DNA of 64,000 nucleotides from assembly GCF_950295315.1 (NCBI RefSeq), contig NC_080175.1, forward strand, positions 64,939,353 to 65,003,352. The letters run 5' to 3'. Made by a program: the position numbers and the translations under genes. The DNA is from Erinaceus europaeus (lineage: Eukaryota; Chordata; Mammalia; Eulipotyphla; Erinaceidae). The notes beneath the pieces are model-generated. The model saw nothing but the letters and a program-made list of their open reading frames with translations, had not been told where the DNA came from and made no database searches. How positions within the stretch are numbered: the first letter of the stretch is position 1; each line of letters begins with the position of its first letter. Below are positions 1 to 11,110 of this stretch, one piece after another.

Positions 1-116
1 TGAAAAACTGCCCCACTGTTGATAAAGCATGCAACTAGGAACCAGGGGCTTGAACCAAGGTCTTAGTGGATGGAAATATGTGTCCTAGACCAGGTGTGTC
101 ATTGACTGGTCCTCTT
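1..116 (-). repeat. Hedgehog SINE, short type, 5'-head part
   Basis: Antisense copy cut by the window edge. It reads through the typical antisense head: 'ccaggggcttgaacc' (B-box region) and 'ccaggtgtgtca' (5' end of the SINE). Confidence 0.7.
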
Positions 117-323
117 AAGTTGCATATTTTAAGACAGAGAGAAAGAGAGATAGCATGATCAATATTTTCCAGGATGTCTCAGTGATAGCACCATGTAGTA
201 TCAGAGCTCAAACCTGATCTCACACTTGACGGCTTATGTACCCTAATCACTTCAACCCAAAATTTACTGTTAATAGCCTCTGTAGCATTGTGGTTGGCTA
301 TAATGTTGCAGCCATTAAGATTT

Positions 324-598
324 TCCCAGAGCCCCACCCTACTAGGGAAAGAGAGAGGCAGACTGGGAGTATGGATCCACCAGTCAACGCCCATGTTCAG
401 CAGGGAAGCAATTACAGAAGCCAGACCTTCCACCTTTTGCAACCCACAACGACCCTGGATCCATGCTCCCAGAGGGATAGAGAATGGGAAAGCTATCAAG
501 AGGAGGGGATGGGATATGGAGACTGGGTGGTGGGAACTGTGTAAAGTGGTACCTCCTATCCTACGGCTTTGTTAATGTCTCCTTTCTTAAATAAATAA
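324..598 (+). mobile_element. L1 3' UTR fragment, 5'-truncated
   Basis: Matches the last ~275 bases of the L1 tails at 2390-2660 and 20340-20590: 'ccaccctactagggaaag', 'gggaagcaattacagaag', then 'ttaataaa'-like A/T tail. The open frames here on both strands are by-products of this repeat and code for nothing recognisable. Confidence 0.75.
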
Positions 599-1181
599 AT
601 AATAATAAAAAAGACTTCCCAAGATTTCCACAGCACACTCTTTTAAAACCTGTTATCTTGACATTCAGATTATACCTAATCTGCTGCTTGTGGTCAGCAA
701 GTTTAAGAGAGACATTCAACACTTGCTTAACTACTTTGAAAAGTGAAACTTGGAGATATTACATAGATTCACAATTATCTAAATAAATAGCCTTTCTATT
801 AGCAAAGAATCTATCTAGCAGGGAAAATATGTCCTTCGAGAGCATTTGGAACTTTCATCACATGAGTCCTCTGCTCTTTCCTTGAAGCCCCATGTCCATA
901 TCTTATTATTTAACATCAGGATAAATAGCCTTATTTTGCTTCCCATTTAATTTGAATTTACATCTATACAGATTCTCTCCAGATATATGTAATTAAATTT
1001 GTCCTTTGCTACTACTAATCACCCTGACTGCAATTTGATTGCCTGACAAATCTGGAGAGATCTCAGAGGGGAGGCAAAATATATTCTGTCCATGCATCTG
1101 CTACATTGCATTATGGGGATAAGTGAATCATGGTCTTCATCAACACTGTGTCTGTTGAGAGAATCAGTTATAATTGCACGT
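599..1181. other. No recognised feature
   Basis: AT-rich unique-looking sequence; no gene, SINE or L1 signal seen. Confidence 0.5.
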
Positions 1182-1196
1182 ATAAAATAAAGACAG
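1182..1196. repeat. L1 target-site duplication, left copy
   Basis: ataaaataaagacag is repeated exactly at 2663-2677, bracketing the inverted L1. Confidence 0.85.
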
Positions 1197-2662
1197 TATC
1201 TTGTATATAGCTGTGCTATTGGATGCTTCTGATCTACGTGGTCTAGGCTTTTGAGAGAGTCTGCATATCAATTACACTGCATATATTGAGAAAAGATTCT
1301 GTTTGTGTTTTGAAAAACTTCAAGACATACAATTAATTTTCCCCCTTGTATTAATTAACTAGTGATGTATATGACTACATTTTACTAGGAGTGTACATAA
1401 ACACCATTCACATCACCAAAAGACTGTGACCCATCCCTCCCACCCACTCCCACCCCCAACTGTCCCAGGAAGCTGCATGTCTACCCCTCACCTCAGGGTT
1501 ATTACTTTTGTGCCCTACTTACAATTTGGTCAGGTCCTGCTTTTAGTTTCCCTTTCAGATCTTCTTCCTCAACTTCTGTTGATGAGTGGGATCATCGCAT
1601 ACTAGTCTTTATCTTTCTGATTTAGCTCACTTAACATAATACCTTCTAGCTCCGTCCAAGCATCCAATAGCACAGTTATATACAAGATACTGGGTACTGT
1701 ACAGCAAACCCTAACAAAAGGACTTTTCAAAGTTAACCCAATTACCAAATAATGTGATGATAACATTAACTATCGATTGTCTTTTGGAACCCTAAGACAG
1801 CAGGAACCTCACATCTCCACTATAGAGCCTCTACTTCCCCAGTCCTGGAACCCTTGGATAGGGCCCACTTTCCCGTATGCCTCTCCCAATCCATATCAAA
1901 TAATATTGCATCTGCCGATCACAACCTAACCAACACAATGATTGCCACCTCAACATGCTTCACTTCAGACTGTGTCCAGAGACTTCACATGTGGAATGAC
2001 AACCCTTCAGCTTCATTACTAGGGTGAGACCTTTCCTTTCATAGTATACTCTAATTTCATCTCAGGTGGTTCACTTTCTAACAAAGTCCCAAAACCTAGA
2101 TATACACCAGTTTCTGTGAGAGAGAGCGTATGTTCACATGTATCCATAAACTACTGCAAAATATATACCTGAAAGCAGAAGTACACTAGAGTTTGCAGTG
2201 AGTATCCCCCTAACACTTCCTCTCCACCATTCCAAGCTTTGGGTCCATGATTGCTCAACAACTTGTTTGGCTGGGCTTCGTATGTTAACTCTCTTTTCAG
2301 TCACCAGGTTCCAGATGTCATCAGGATGCCGGCCAGGCTCCCCTGGACTGAAGACCCCACCAATGTGTCCTGGAGCTCTGCTTCCCCAGAGACCCACCCT
2401 ACTAGGGAAAGAGAGGCAGACTGGGAGTATGGATAGACCAGTCAATGCCCATGTTCAGCGGGGAAGCAATTACAGAAGCTAGACCTTCTACCTTCTGCAA
2501 CCCACAATGACCCTGGGTCCATGCTCCCAGAGGGATAGAGAATGGGAAAGCTATCAGGGGAGGGGGTGGTATATGGAGAATAGGTGGTGGGAATTGTCTG
2601 GAATTTTACCCCTCCTACCCTATGGTTTTGTTAATACTTTCTTAAATAAAAAAATAAAATAA
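1197..2662 (+). mobile_element. 5'-inverted (twin-primed) L1, 3' UTR part
   Basis: The right part (about 1658-2662) is a sense L1 3' UTR ending in an AAATAAAA tail. The left part (1197-1657) is an earlier stretch of the same L1 in reverse orientation: its complement begins with the ORF2 tail motif 'atgttaagtgagctaaat' (complement of 1618-1635) and runs into the 3' UTR. The junction region is present twice, as an inverted repeat of about 35 bases with one mismatch (1194-1228 and 1658-1692). A perfect 15-bp target duplication flanks the whole. This is the structure expected from twin priming during L1 integration. No open frame survives. Confidence 0.85.
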
Positions 2663-2677
2663 ATAAAATAAAGACAG
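2663..2677. repeat. L1 target-site duplication, right copy
   Basis: Exact second copy of the 15 bases at 1182-1196. Confidence 0.85.
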
Positions 2678-3584
2678 AATGAAAATATATTCATAATGCA
2701 GAAGAAACAGGTTGAATTTAAAAAGGTGATCTTTGTTTCAACAAAATCTGGGATCAAATATCTAAAGTCTCCCAACTAGAAAGTTTACTTTAACCCCTGA
2801 ATGATACTGTGCCACTAATAAGCTATTGTAAGTATTAAATTTGAAAGAAAAAGTGATACTGAAACATTCCTTAACATTGAAGTAGGCATATGACCTAACT
2901 TCAGTATATATTCAAATATTTTCTCTCTCTCTCTCTCTTTCTCTCTCTTTTCCTTCCTTCCTTCCTTCCTTCCTTCCTTCCTTCCTTCCTTCTTTCCTTT
3001 CTTCCTTCCTTTATCTCTTGTCACTAGAGGTACATTGTTCTAGGCCATTGGTTTTAGATAGAAACATAGAGACAAAAACAGAAATACAAATGGAAAGAAG
3101 AAAGATAACACAACATGCAAGTTTCCCTCAGTATAATGGGGGATATGTTTGTACCTGAGTCATGTATATGGACAAGTAGATTGGATCCCACATGAATTAT
3201 CTTTTTGACCCCAACACAGTGTTCTTTATGATGATAATTAGGGCACAATTACTAATATAAGAAAGTACAACACCATATTGTAAAGTTTAAAAGTTGGTTT
3301 CAGCATGTTTGTCAATGAATTACCATACTCTTCCTAAATTTATTATCCACCTTAACTGATATACACCCATATGTTTACAGGAAAATCTTTATTTATTTCC
3401 TTTTTGCTTCTGCATAGTCCTAAGAAAATAACTCACATAGCATTTATCTAGTACTTGAACTTACAAAATAACTCATGCATCGTTCTCTACCAATACTTAA
3501 ATTAATATGAAAGATAATGGGAATGTGTTAATTTGAAATGTACCATCAATTTTATGATCCTAGCTTATTGTAAATCTGCCACTC
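2678..3584. other. Mostly unrecognised; polypyrimidine tract inside
   Basis: Apart from the CT/CCTT tract at 2921-3012 nothing is recognised. The Lys/Arg/Glu-rich minus-strand frame over the tract is low-complexity translation. Confidence 0.5.
2921..3012. repeat. (CT)n/(CCTT)n microsatellite
   Basis: CT dinucleotides followed by about fourteen CCTT units, all pyrimidine on the plus strand. Confidence 0.9.
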
Positions 3585-3715
3585 CAGGTGATCTTTATTG
3601 TTGCTCCCGTCTCCCTTCACAGATGGGCACTGAGGACTTAAACCTGAGTCCTTGTACAGGATAATGTGCATTCTATCAGGTATGGCACTGTTTGGCTACT
3701 CATCAGCTTTTTGAG
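3585..3715 (-). repeat. Old SINE fragment, short type
   Basis: Weak antisense match: 'atctttattg', 'cttaaacctgagtcc', 'caggtatggcac'. Heavily diverged. Confidence 0.45.
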
Positions 3716-4057
3716 GCTAAAGATAACTAACTGGCATAAATATTTGGAAGGTGATATCTAAAATCCAAAACAATCTGAAAGGGACTCTAAGGGGGGAAAA
3801 TGGTAAATTAGATTAAATATTTTTCAAACCTGTGTCCACTGCCTGTGAATCAAAATTGGCATTGAGACTAGAGTAGCACATGCACTAAAAGTAAGTGGCT
3901 GTTTTCTTTCAGGTCTTCCCATCAAATCTTCAGCTATGAGTCAATATACACAAACCACTGGCAGCTATATCATGTCAGTAAAGGCAGGAGGTCATGGGGA
4001 TGAGTAAAGGGGTTTCTCAAATCCCCAAGAAACTCAATATGAAGACAGATGCTCAGG

Positions 4058-4172
4058 GAAAAGCTTCATGAGTAGTAAAGTAGAGCTGCAGGTGAGGCTC
4101 TTTCTCCTGCTCTAGCCCTCTCTTGCCTCTGGATTTCTCTCTGTCTCTTTGCAATAAATAAATTTAATTGTT
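4058..4172 (+). repeat. SINE 3' part, short type
   Basis: 'aaaagcttcatgagtagtaaag' region, CT-rich body and 'caataaataaat' tail of the short SINE; the head is missing or too diverged. Confidence 0.55.
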
Positions 4173-4235
4173 GTCATGTATCAACAACTGTACTTCAATT
4201 CACTAACCCTCCAATAGATAGTGATTATATATATA

Positions 4236-4345
4236 TATATATTTCTTTATTGGGGAATTAATGTTTTACATTCGACAGTAAATACAGTAGTTTGTACATG
4301 CATAACCAGTTTTCCATATAACAATACAATCCCAACTACTTATAT
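4236..4345 (-). mobile_element. L1 3' end, second 3' UTR type
   Basis: Antisense 'tattggggaattaatg' and 'gtttgtacatgcataac'. The complement matches the end of the L1 at 26160-26200 ('attaatccccccaata'). Confidence 0.6.
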
Positions 4346-4497
4346 ATTTGTATTTGCCTTTCTAGGTTTGTTCCTTAAAAATAACTAGAAATAATAACCA
4401 CTTCCAACATGCAGATTGACATTTTTAAATACAATATCCTATGAAAGGAAATTATTTGGTAAACTATTGGTTCCTAGCCATAGACTTGCCAAAGATG

Positions 4498-4514
4498 AAA
4501 AACTTTTATCTTCA
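4498..4514. repeat. Target duplication of a two-SINE insert, left
   Basis: aaaaacttttatcttca, exact copy at 5011-5027. Confidence 0.7.
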
Positions 4515-4735
4515 GGGGCTGAGTGGCGGCACACCTGGTTGTGCACACATGTTATAATGTTAAAAGACCCTGAGTTCAAGTCCCCAGTTCCCACTTGCAA
4601 AGGGAAAATTACACAAGTGGTGAAGCAGTACTGCGGGTGTCTCTCTCTGTCACTCTCCCTCTCTGTCTCTCCCTTCCTCTTAATGTATGGCTGATCTATC
4701 CAATAAATAAAGATAATACAAAATAAAAATAATAA
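4515..4735 (+). repeat. Hedgehog SINE, short type
   Basis: Head 'ggggctgagtggcggcaca', B-box-like 'gagttcaagtcc', CT-rich body, tail 'ccaataaataaagataat'. Confidence 0.85.
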
Positions 4736-4744
4736 AACATTTTT

Positions 4745-5008
4745 GTATTTATTTATTTACCCTTTAATTGCCCTTGTTTTTCATGGTTGTTGTAGCTATT
4801 ATCGTTATTGTACAGAACAGAGAGAAATGTAGAAGAGGGAAAGACAGAGAGAGTGAGGGAAAGATAGACCTGAATACATGCTTCGAAGCCTGTGAAGGGA
4901 CTACCTTAAAGGTGAGGATCCAGGGGCTCCAACCCCAATGCTTACAGTGGTCTTCAGGGTTGGTGCCGTGTGTGCTTAACCCGCTGCGCTACCACCCGAC
5001 TCCCTTTA
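4745..5008 (-). repeat. Hedgehog SINE, long type
   Basis: Antisense copy from poly-T/ATTT tail to head ('cgctaccacccgactccc'). It sits tail to tail with the sense SINE at 4515. The pair shares one 17-bp target duplication (4498 and 5011). Confidence 0.85.
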
Positions 5009-5010
5009 AT

Positions 5011-5027
5011 AAAAACTTTTATCTTCA
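5011..5027. repeat. Target duplication of a two-SINE insert, right
   Basis: Exact second copy of 4498-4514. Confidence 0.7.
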
Positions 5028-5468
5028 AGGGGTTTAGTGAATCAAACCACATCTACTATATTTACATTAAATGCTCTAAGTTGTATATGAAATGCCTGTG
5101 TTTAGCAGTTTAGGGTTCTCAAAATCAAGTCCCTGACTATTGATAGATTAAAAAAGGACTTGCTATTTCTTTGCCTTTCCTAGTTAAGCAATGTACCTGG
5201 ATGTGACTTGCAAGTAACATTGAAAAATATTTTTATATATTTCTGTGTAAGCATAATTTCAAATATGTGAAACTTCAGTGCTCCTTGGATGTGACTTTGT
5301 CATTATTTCTATTTAAAATGAAGTGACAGACACTAGCATCAGAGCTTCCCTAGTGTCCCAGAATTGCCATATGGTGGTAGGGTTAAAAATCATGCCAGAA
5401 ATTTAGGAAAGCATGAGTCTACTCAAAGATCTTTCTGCCCTTTAAATCTGCTTTAAAAAGCTATATCC
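5028..5468. other. No recognised feature
   Basis: AT-rich, nothing recognised. Confidence 0.5.
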
Positions 5469-5752
5469 TAGGGGCTGGGAAGTAGTTCACTGGGTTAAAC
5501 ACACATAGTGCAAAGTGCAAGAACTGGCGCAAGGATCCTGGTTCTAGCCCTGGGCTCCCCACCTGCAGGGAGGTCACCTCGCAAGCAGTGAAGCAGGTGT
5601 CTATTTCTCTCATCCCCCTCCTATCTCAATTTATTTCTGTCCTATTGAACAACAGCAACAACAACAGTGGGAAAAAAAATGGCTTCCAAGAGCCATGGAT
5701 TTGTAGTGCAGGCACTGAGCCCCAGAGATAATCCCAGGGGGCCAAAACAAAA
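5469..5752 (+). repeat. Hedgehog SINE, long type with 3' extension
   Basis: Head 'aggggctgggaagtagttc', 'ctccccacctgcaggg', CAA-rich part, then the 'gcaggcactgagccccag' extension. The small frame at 5667-5876 reads out of this repeat and is not a gene. Confidence 0.85.
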
Positions 5753-5914
5753 CCTATATTCTACTTTTGTGAGAGATCTAAGAAAACATGAAAGTTTTCA
5801 ACTTTTGTTGACAGATCTAAGAAAATATGAGATTTTAAATAAAGGACAACTTTCTTATGCAGGCCCTAAAGAATGAATTGAAAAGCCGTTGTTACTAATA
5901 TCACACAGGTGGAT

Positions 5915-6060
5915 TACTCCAACATTGTATTATTATTTTTCCCCACAGAATACTTCTCATTTCTGGCTTGTAGTGGTGCTTCAGATTAAACCGTGGACTT
6001 CAGAGCTTCAAGCAAAAGAGTCTCTTTGCTTAACCATTATGCTATCTCCCCTACCCCTGT
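5915..6060 (-). repeat. Hedgehog SINE, third type
   Basis: Antisense copy: 'tagtggtgcttcag', 'agagtctctttgc', 'accattatgctatctcccc'. Related copies: 8598, 12705, 22060 (minus) and 44876 (plus). Confidence 0.65.
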
Positions 6061-6358
6061 ATTATATTTAATAGAAGTAAAACTATTACTTATGAAATAG
6101 TCTTGGCAAAATATACAGCCTAAACCTACATGTATAATTAATTGTCAGTTAAAATAATTCATGACAGAGAAACATATTAAGCTACAACATAATAAAATGC
6201 AGATTGTGGTAAGCTACAAAGCAGCAACAACAAAACTCTTCTTAGACAAATACGTTTCAGTTTTAAAGTAAGAGAAAGTTCAAGAACACATAACATTGTT
6301 TAAAGAAAGTCATAGAATGCTACACCAGGTAGGAGGCACACATTAAAATAAATAAAAC

Positions 6359-6990
6359 AGGGGCTGAGCAGTAAGTAGCAAGTAGGTTAAGAGCACATGG
6401 CACAAAGCACAACGATGGGCTCAAGGATCCCAGTTCAAGCCCCCAGCTCCCCACCTGCAAGGGGATCACTTTAAAAATGGTAAAGTAAGTCTGCATGTGT
6501 CTATCTTTCTCTCTCCCTTTCTATCCACACTTCCCCTCTCAATTTCTCTTTGTACTATCCAACAACAAAGACAGCAATAACAACAGTAACAACAACAATA
6601 GACAACAAGAGCAACAAAAGGAAAAAAAAAATGCCTCCAGGGGAGTCGGGCTGTAGCACAGCGGGTTAAGCACAGGTGGCGCAAAGCACAAGGACCAGCA
6701 TAAGGATCCCGGTTTGAACTCCGGCTCCCCACCTGCAGGGGAGTCGCTTCACAGGCGGTGAAGCAGGTCTGCAGGTGTCTATCTTTCTCCCCTCCTCTCT
6801 GTCTTCCCCTCCTCTCTCCATTTCTCTCTGTCCTATCTAACAATGACAACAACAATAATAACTACAACAATAAAACAACAAGGGCAACAAAAGGGAATAA
6901 ATAAATAAAATATTTTTTTAAAAATGCCTCCAGGAGCAGTGGATTCAAAGTGCAGGAATCAAACCACAGTGATAACTCTGGAGGCAAAAA
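6359..6990 (+). repeat. Hedgehog SINE, long type, split by another
   Basis: First part 6359-6640, second part from about 6934 to 6990 ('agcagtggattc', 'ctggaggcaaaaa'). The interruption is a younger SINE with its own target duplication. Confidence 0.85.
6641..6920 (+). repeat. Nested younger SINE, long type
   Basis: Inserted into the SINE starting at 6359. The host bases 'aaaatgcctccag' occur on both sides (6628-6640 and 6921-6933). The sequence is close to the presumed consensus, with A box around 'gtagcacagcggg' and B box 'ggtttgaactcc'. Confidence 0.9.
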
Positions 6991-7128
6991 GAAGAAGGAG
7001 AAGAGGAAGTGGAAAGAGGAAGAGGAAGAGAAAGAAGAAGAAGAAGAAGAAGAAGAAGGAGAAGGAGAAGGAGAAGGAGAAGGAGAAGGAGAAGGAGAAG
7101 GAGAAGGAGAAGGAGAAGGAGAAATTGA
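6986..7128 (+). repeat. Purine microsatellite (GAA/GAAGGA)n
   Basis: Grown from the A-rich tail of the SINE. Bases 7011-7124 are all A or G. The Lys-Glu and Gly-Glu frames here are low-complexity translation. Confidence 0.9.
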
Positions 7129-7139
7129 GTAAATAAAAT

Positions 7140-7812
7140 AAGTAATAAAAATAAATTTAAAATGTAAATAAAATTGATTGAAGAATGATACAGTTAAAAT
7201 TTGTTAAGAATTAATCCATTAAGAACCAAAGCCATTTGGTAGAAACAGTTGGAGGGTGGGGAATTTCAGGACTGCAGTTAAGACTGAGTTGCACACGGAG
7301 GAACACCTATCTTAGGACTTGATTGTAAAGAGCAGCCTCCTAGGCAAAGTATTACTATTTAGGAAAGTATTCAAAGTTGAAAAAAATATTCAGGTAACAA
7401 AAAATTCAAAGGGTAGTCCATTCATTGGCAATAATCAAAATCAAATATAAGTTTATTTCTAGTTGTAAAAAACTGACATATTTGAAAATCTAAAGTTTAA
7501 CAGATATTCATGAATGTACTAAGTATAGCTCCAAATGAGACACAGTTTATTATTTCAAGGAGGTCAAATCTTAGTAGAATTTCCTATTGAACATAAAACT
7601 ATAGAGAGAAAGAGTTTATTATAAATTCTAACATTGATAGCTCCATTTCATACAAAGTTACCTCCTCACAATGTAATCTCTATTTTCAAACTTCAAGTTA
7701 TTGCCACATATACCACCTCATAACTGTTCCTTTTAAAAGATCTTCCTAAGTCATATAACATTATTAAAACACATGGTCTTTTTCTAAAAAGATTTTCTAG
7801 GGAAGTGTAGCA

Positions 7813-7813
<1 letters not shown>
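7140..7813. other. No recognised feature
   Basis: AT-rich, nothing recognised. Confidence 0.5.

Positions 7814-7866
<53 letters not shown>
7814..7866. repeat. (TG)n microsatellite
   Basis: About 26 TG units. Confidence 0.95.
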
Positions 7867-7868
<2 letters not shown>

Positions 7869-7884
7869 TTTAAATTTATTTTAA

Positions 7885-8401
7885 TGCCGGGCTGGCATCT
7901 CCAGAGAGAGAGAGAGAGATGATCCAGGAACCAAGCTCATGGTGGTAGCAATACAAATCTTTATTCATGCAGACGCCCCTGAGCCAGGCGTGAGTGCAGC
8001 CAGATTAAGCCATGTGGAGCCAAAACCACGTGGAGCCCAAACCACAACCAACAGCATCTGTGTCCTGGTCTGCATGCCTGACTTCCTCTAGGTCCGGACA
8101 CAGAAGAGGGAGAAACCAGAAACAAAAATGTCTTTTATAGGATGAAAACCGGAAATGGCAAGTTAGAAATGGAAATGGCTAGGAAAGGGGGTGCAGAAAG
8201 GCAAAAGCATGCTGGGAAGGTGGAAGCTTCCTTAGCAACTGTTGTGAGGGTTTTAGCCTGTAGGATTAATGTTACCTTGCAGGCAGGGAGGGTCTTGAGG
8301 TAAAAGGAAGATAGATCAGGCAAAACAATCATTATGTAAATAGGTCATACTATCAGCAATGCAGGATGGAGCAGGGGTGTGGGCTGGCTTAATGCCAAAC
8401 A
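7885..8401 (-). mobile_element. Solo LTR, endogenous retrovirus
   Basis: Read on the minus strand it starts TGTTTGGC and ends GCCCGGCA (TG...CA). It has a TATA box (TATAAAAG, plus-strand 8132-8139) and an AATAAA signal (7960-7965) about 165 bases downstream, then a U5-like stretch with 'accatgag'. The length of 517 fits an LTR. Flanks ttttaa/ttttat are an imperfect 6-bp duplication. It is distantly related to the LTRs at 34937, 36978 and 56918. The small minus-strand frame inside is not a gene. Confidence 0.75.
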
Positions 8402-8588
8402 TTTTATTATCTTTATTTATTGGATAGATATCCAGAACTTGAGAGAAAGGGGGCAACAGAGAGATACTTGCAAGACTGCTTCACCACTTGTGAAACTTCC
8501 TCTATGTAGGTAGGGACTGGGGGCTTGAACCTGGGTCCTTTCACATTGTAACACATGTACTCAACCAGGTAAGCCAGCATCCAGTCTC
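8402..8588 (-). repeat. Hedgehog SINE, short type
   Basis: Antisense 'ttattggatagata', 'gcttgaacctgggtcc', 'ctcaaccaggtaagcc'. Confidence 0.8.
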
Positions 8589-8597
8589 ATTATGTAT

Positions 8598-8599
8598 AT

Positions 8600-8638
<39 letters not shown>

Positions 8639-8758
8639 CTTGTAGCACTGCTCAGCTTTGGTTGATGGTGGTGCAGGGGATTGAGTTTGGGGCTTTGGAG
8701 CCTCAAACAAAGAGATGAGAATCTCTTTGCATAAACATTATATTATCTACCCTCATCT
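8598..8758 (-). repeat. SINE, third type, with (TTTA)n tail
   Basis: Antisense copy beginning with about ten TTTA units (8598-8639), then 'gcactgctcagc', 'gagaatctctttgcat'. Confidence 0.75.
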
Positions 8759-9499
8759 GCATATTGGTAGTTTTGTTTTGGCTTCAACCATCAAATATGA
8801 AATATATTAATATTATATTACTTACAAATCTTTTATGTTGTTCAGGTAAGTGATTTATTCAACATATTAGACTAGACATCTGGCTTTGAACACACAAATT
8901 TTCATCACTGATGCACTGGAATGAGTACCAAGTAGTAAAATAAGTCCAGTTGATCTAAGTTGATAGGGTTTTATAACTCAGAGTTCAAACTGTGTAAGTA
9001 ACTCAAATGATAGAATTTAGATGCATTTCAGGAGTACAGATCACTGGCTCTTTCTACAATTAGATGATTTAAGGGTTATCTTCATATTTCAGCAATGCCT
9101 ACCCTCCCATGTTTTCCTTAAGAATGTAACTAAAAACCATGTTAGTACAAAGCTAAATACTTACAACTGGCTCTTTGGTTTAATTAAACATTGTTAGACT
9201 ATCTGCTTTCAACTTACAACTGAAACATAACCCAGTATATGAGCAATATCCATCTCAATTAGTTATTCTCATCAAAGGCAAGAAATGAGGCATTTTGATT
9301 GCTCTGGAACATTATATTTCATGAAGCTCAGTGTATAAGCTACATAGCACAGGTATTTGAATAATTGCAGCACAATATGAAAATTCAGTGCTCAATGGGC
9401 TTTAAATTTTCTGTTCTTGTGTGTGATTTGATGTGGAGATCACAAGTCAGTACTTCTTCCTTTCTGTGAGATGGGATGTCACATAAAAAAATTCAGTGA
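8759..9499. other. No recognised feature
   Basis: AT-rich, nothing recognised. Confidence 0.5.
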
Positions 9500-9812
9500 A
9501 GCGAGTCAGGTGGTAGCTCAGTGTGTTAAGCTCAGGTGGCACAAAGACGGCCCTAAGGATCCTGGTTCGAGCCCAAGGATGGGCAAAAGGATGCCAGTTC
9601 AAGTCCCTGGCCCCTGGCTCCCCACCTGCAGGGGAGTCACTTCACAAGCAGTAAAGCAGGTCTGTAGGTGTCTATCTTTCGCTCCCCCTCTCATTCTTCC
9701 CCTCCTCTCTCCATTTCTCTCCATCCTATCCAACAACATCAATAACAACAACAATAATAACTACAGCAATAAAACAACAAGAACAACAAAAGGTAATAAA
9801 TTAAAAAAAAAT
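9500..9812 (+). repeat. Hedgehog SINE, long type, internal duplication
   Basis: Usual head, body and CAA-rich tail. The B-box segment occurs twice: 'aaggatcctggttcgagcc' (9556-9574) and 'aaggatgccagttcaagtcc' (9588-9607). Flanks aattcagtgaa/aatcagtgaa suggest the target duplication. Confidence 0.85.
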
Positions 9813-9938
9813 CAGTGAAAAAAAATTGGGCATTCTGGCTCTCCAAAATTAGTGAAAGCTAAATATGGATATCCTGTCCCATGTCACTATAGCTTCTATA
9901 GATTTAAATATGAGGTTTTATACATATAACAATAGTTT

Positions 9939-10147
9939 TAGGGGCTCAGACAGTGGCACACCCAACTGAGCACACCCAGTACCATGCACAAGGATCCAGA
10001 TTCAAGTTCCTGCTCCCCACTTGCAGGGAGGGAAGATGTAGTAGATCTGCAGGTGTCTCTACTTTTCTCTGCCTCTCTATCTCTCTCACCCCTCTCAATT
10101 TTTCTCTGTCACATTAAATAAGTAAGTAAACAAATAAAAATATTTGA
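9939..10147 (+). repeat. Hedgehog SINE, short type
   Basis: 'aggggctcagacagtggcac', 'ctccccacttgcaggg', CT body, AAATAA tail. Flanking 'aatagtttta' on both sides. Confidence 0.8.
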
Positions 10148-10389
10148 AAATAGTTTTAAAAGTCTTGACAAAAGTTTACATTTTTAACAATAATTGCATT
10201 TATCTTAATATAACGTTACACCCAAACTCCACTATTTCAGTGGCCAGCACACAATAAATTGTCTTGATTGTGTGGTGTAATAGGGGAAAGTAAGGTGTGT
10301 TTGGTCTTAGTTTACTTGTCATGACTATGTTTATTTTAAGCTTAAACTATTAAATGCCATCTCTGTGAATCAAGACATAAAAGACAGAC

Positions 10390-11110
10390 ATTTATTTTTT
10401 ATTATCTATTATTTTTACTGGTGATTTAACATTAATCTACAAATTACATGTCAACAGGGGTACAATTCCATGCTGTCCCCTCCACCAGAGTTGTGAATCC
10501 CTGATCCCTCCACTGCATTTCTCCCAAGGTTTCAGACATGGGTTAACCATCATCTCTACTATCTGTCTATATTTGTACATAATTGACCCCTTTTACTTCC
10601 AGGTCCAGTCGTCTTTTCCGCTATAAGCCACACATAACTGTATTACTACATCCAAATATCTCACCCCTTTTTTTCCTCTCTTTCTGGGACTTGATGGAGC
10701 TGAAGTTGAGAGCTTCTTGTCCTCTTCCTCTCATCACTTCTCTCCCACTTGGAGTATGGGTCATAGTTGTTTTGGTACAAAGTTAGAAGTTCTGGCTTCT
10801 GTAAATGCTTCTTTGCTGGACTTGGGCATTTGGCAGGTTGATACATATATCCAGCATGTCTCTATCTTTCCCTAATGGTGTAGAACTCCAGAGAGGCAAG
10901 GTTACAGGACACATTGGTGAGATTGTTTGCTCAGAGAAGTCAGGATGAAATCATGATAGTGTCTGCAACTTGGTCTCTGGGAGGTGGCAGGACATAAAAT
11001 GAGACAAAAATGGTTAGTGAACAAGAACCAAAAAGTAGGAACAGAGAAGATGAGATCACTGGGTGGAAGAAAGCTAGGAAATCCACCTTAGGGGCCCATG
11101 AAAAACAGAC
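10390..11110 (-). mobile_element. L1 3' UTR, antisense
   Basis: The complement carries the same blocks as the L1 tails at 2400 and 20350: 'ctacaccattagggaaag', 'aagcatttacagaagcc', 'aattgtacccctg', then the A/T tail. It is more diverged, so older. The small frames on both strands here are not genes. Confidence 0.7.

Noticed and set aside
6950..7132. Gly-Glu and Lys-Glu repeat proteins
   Set aside because: Frames of the purine microsatellite at a SINE tail; no start context or flanking coding sequence.
7885..8401. A CpG-island promoter of a host gene
   Set aside because: TG...CA ends, TATA and AATAAA in LTR spacing, and similarity to other LTRs explain it better.
9471..9818. 115-codon frame at a SINE
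   Set aside because: Translation of SINE head, body and CAA tail (poly-Asn end); similar frames recur at many SINE copies.
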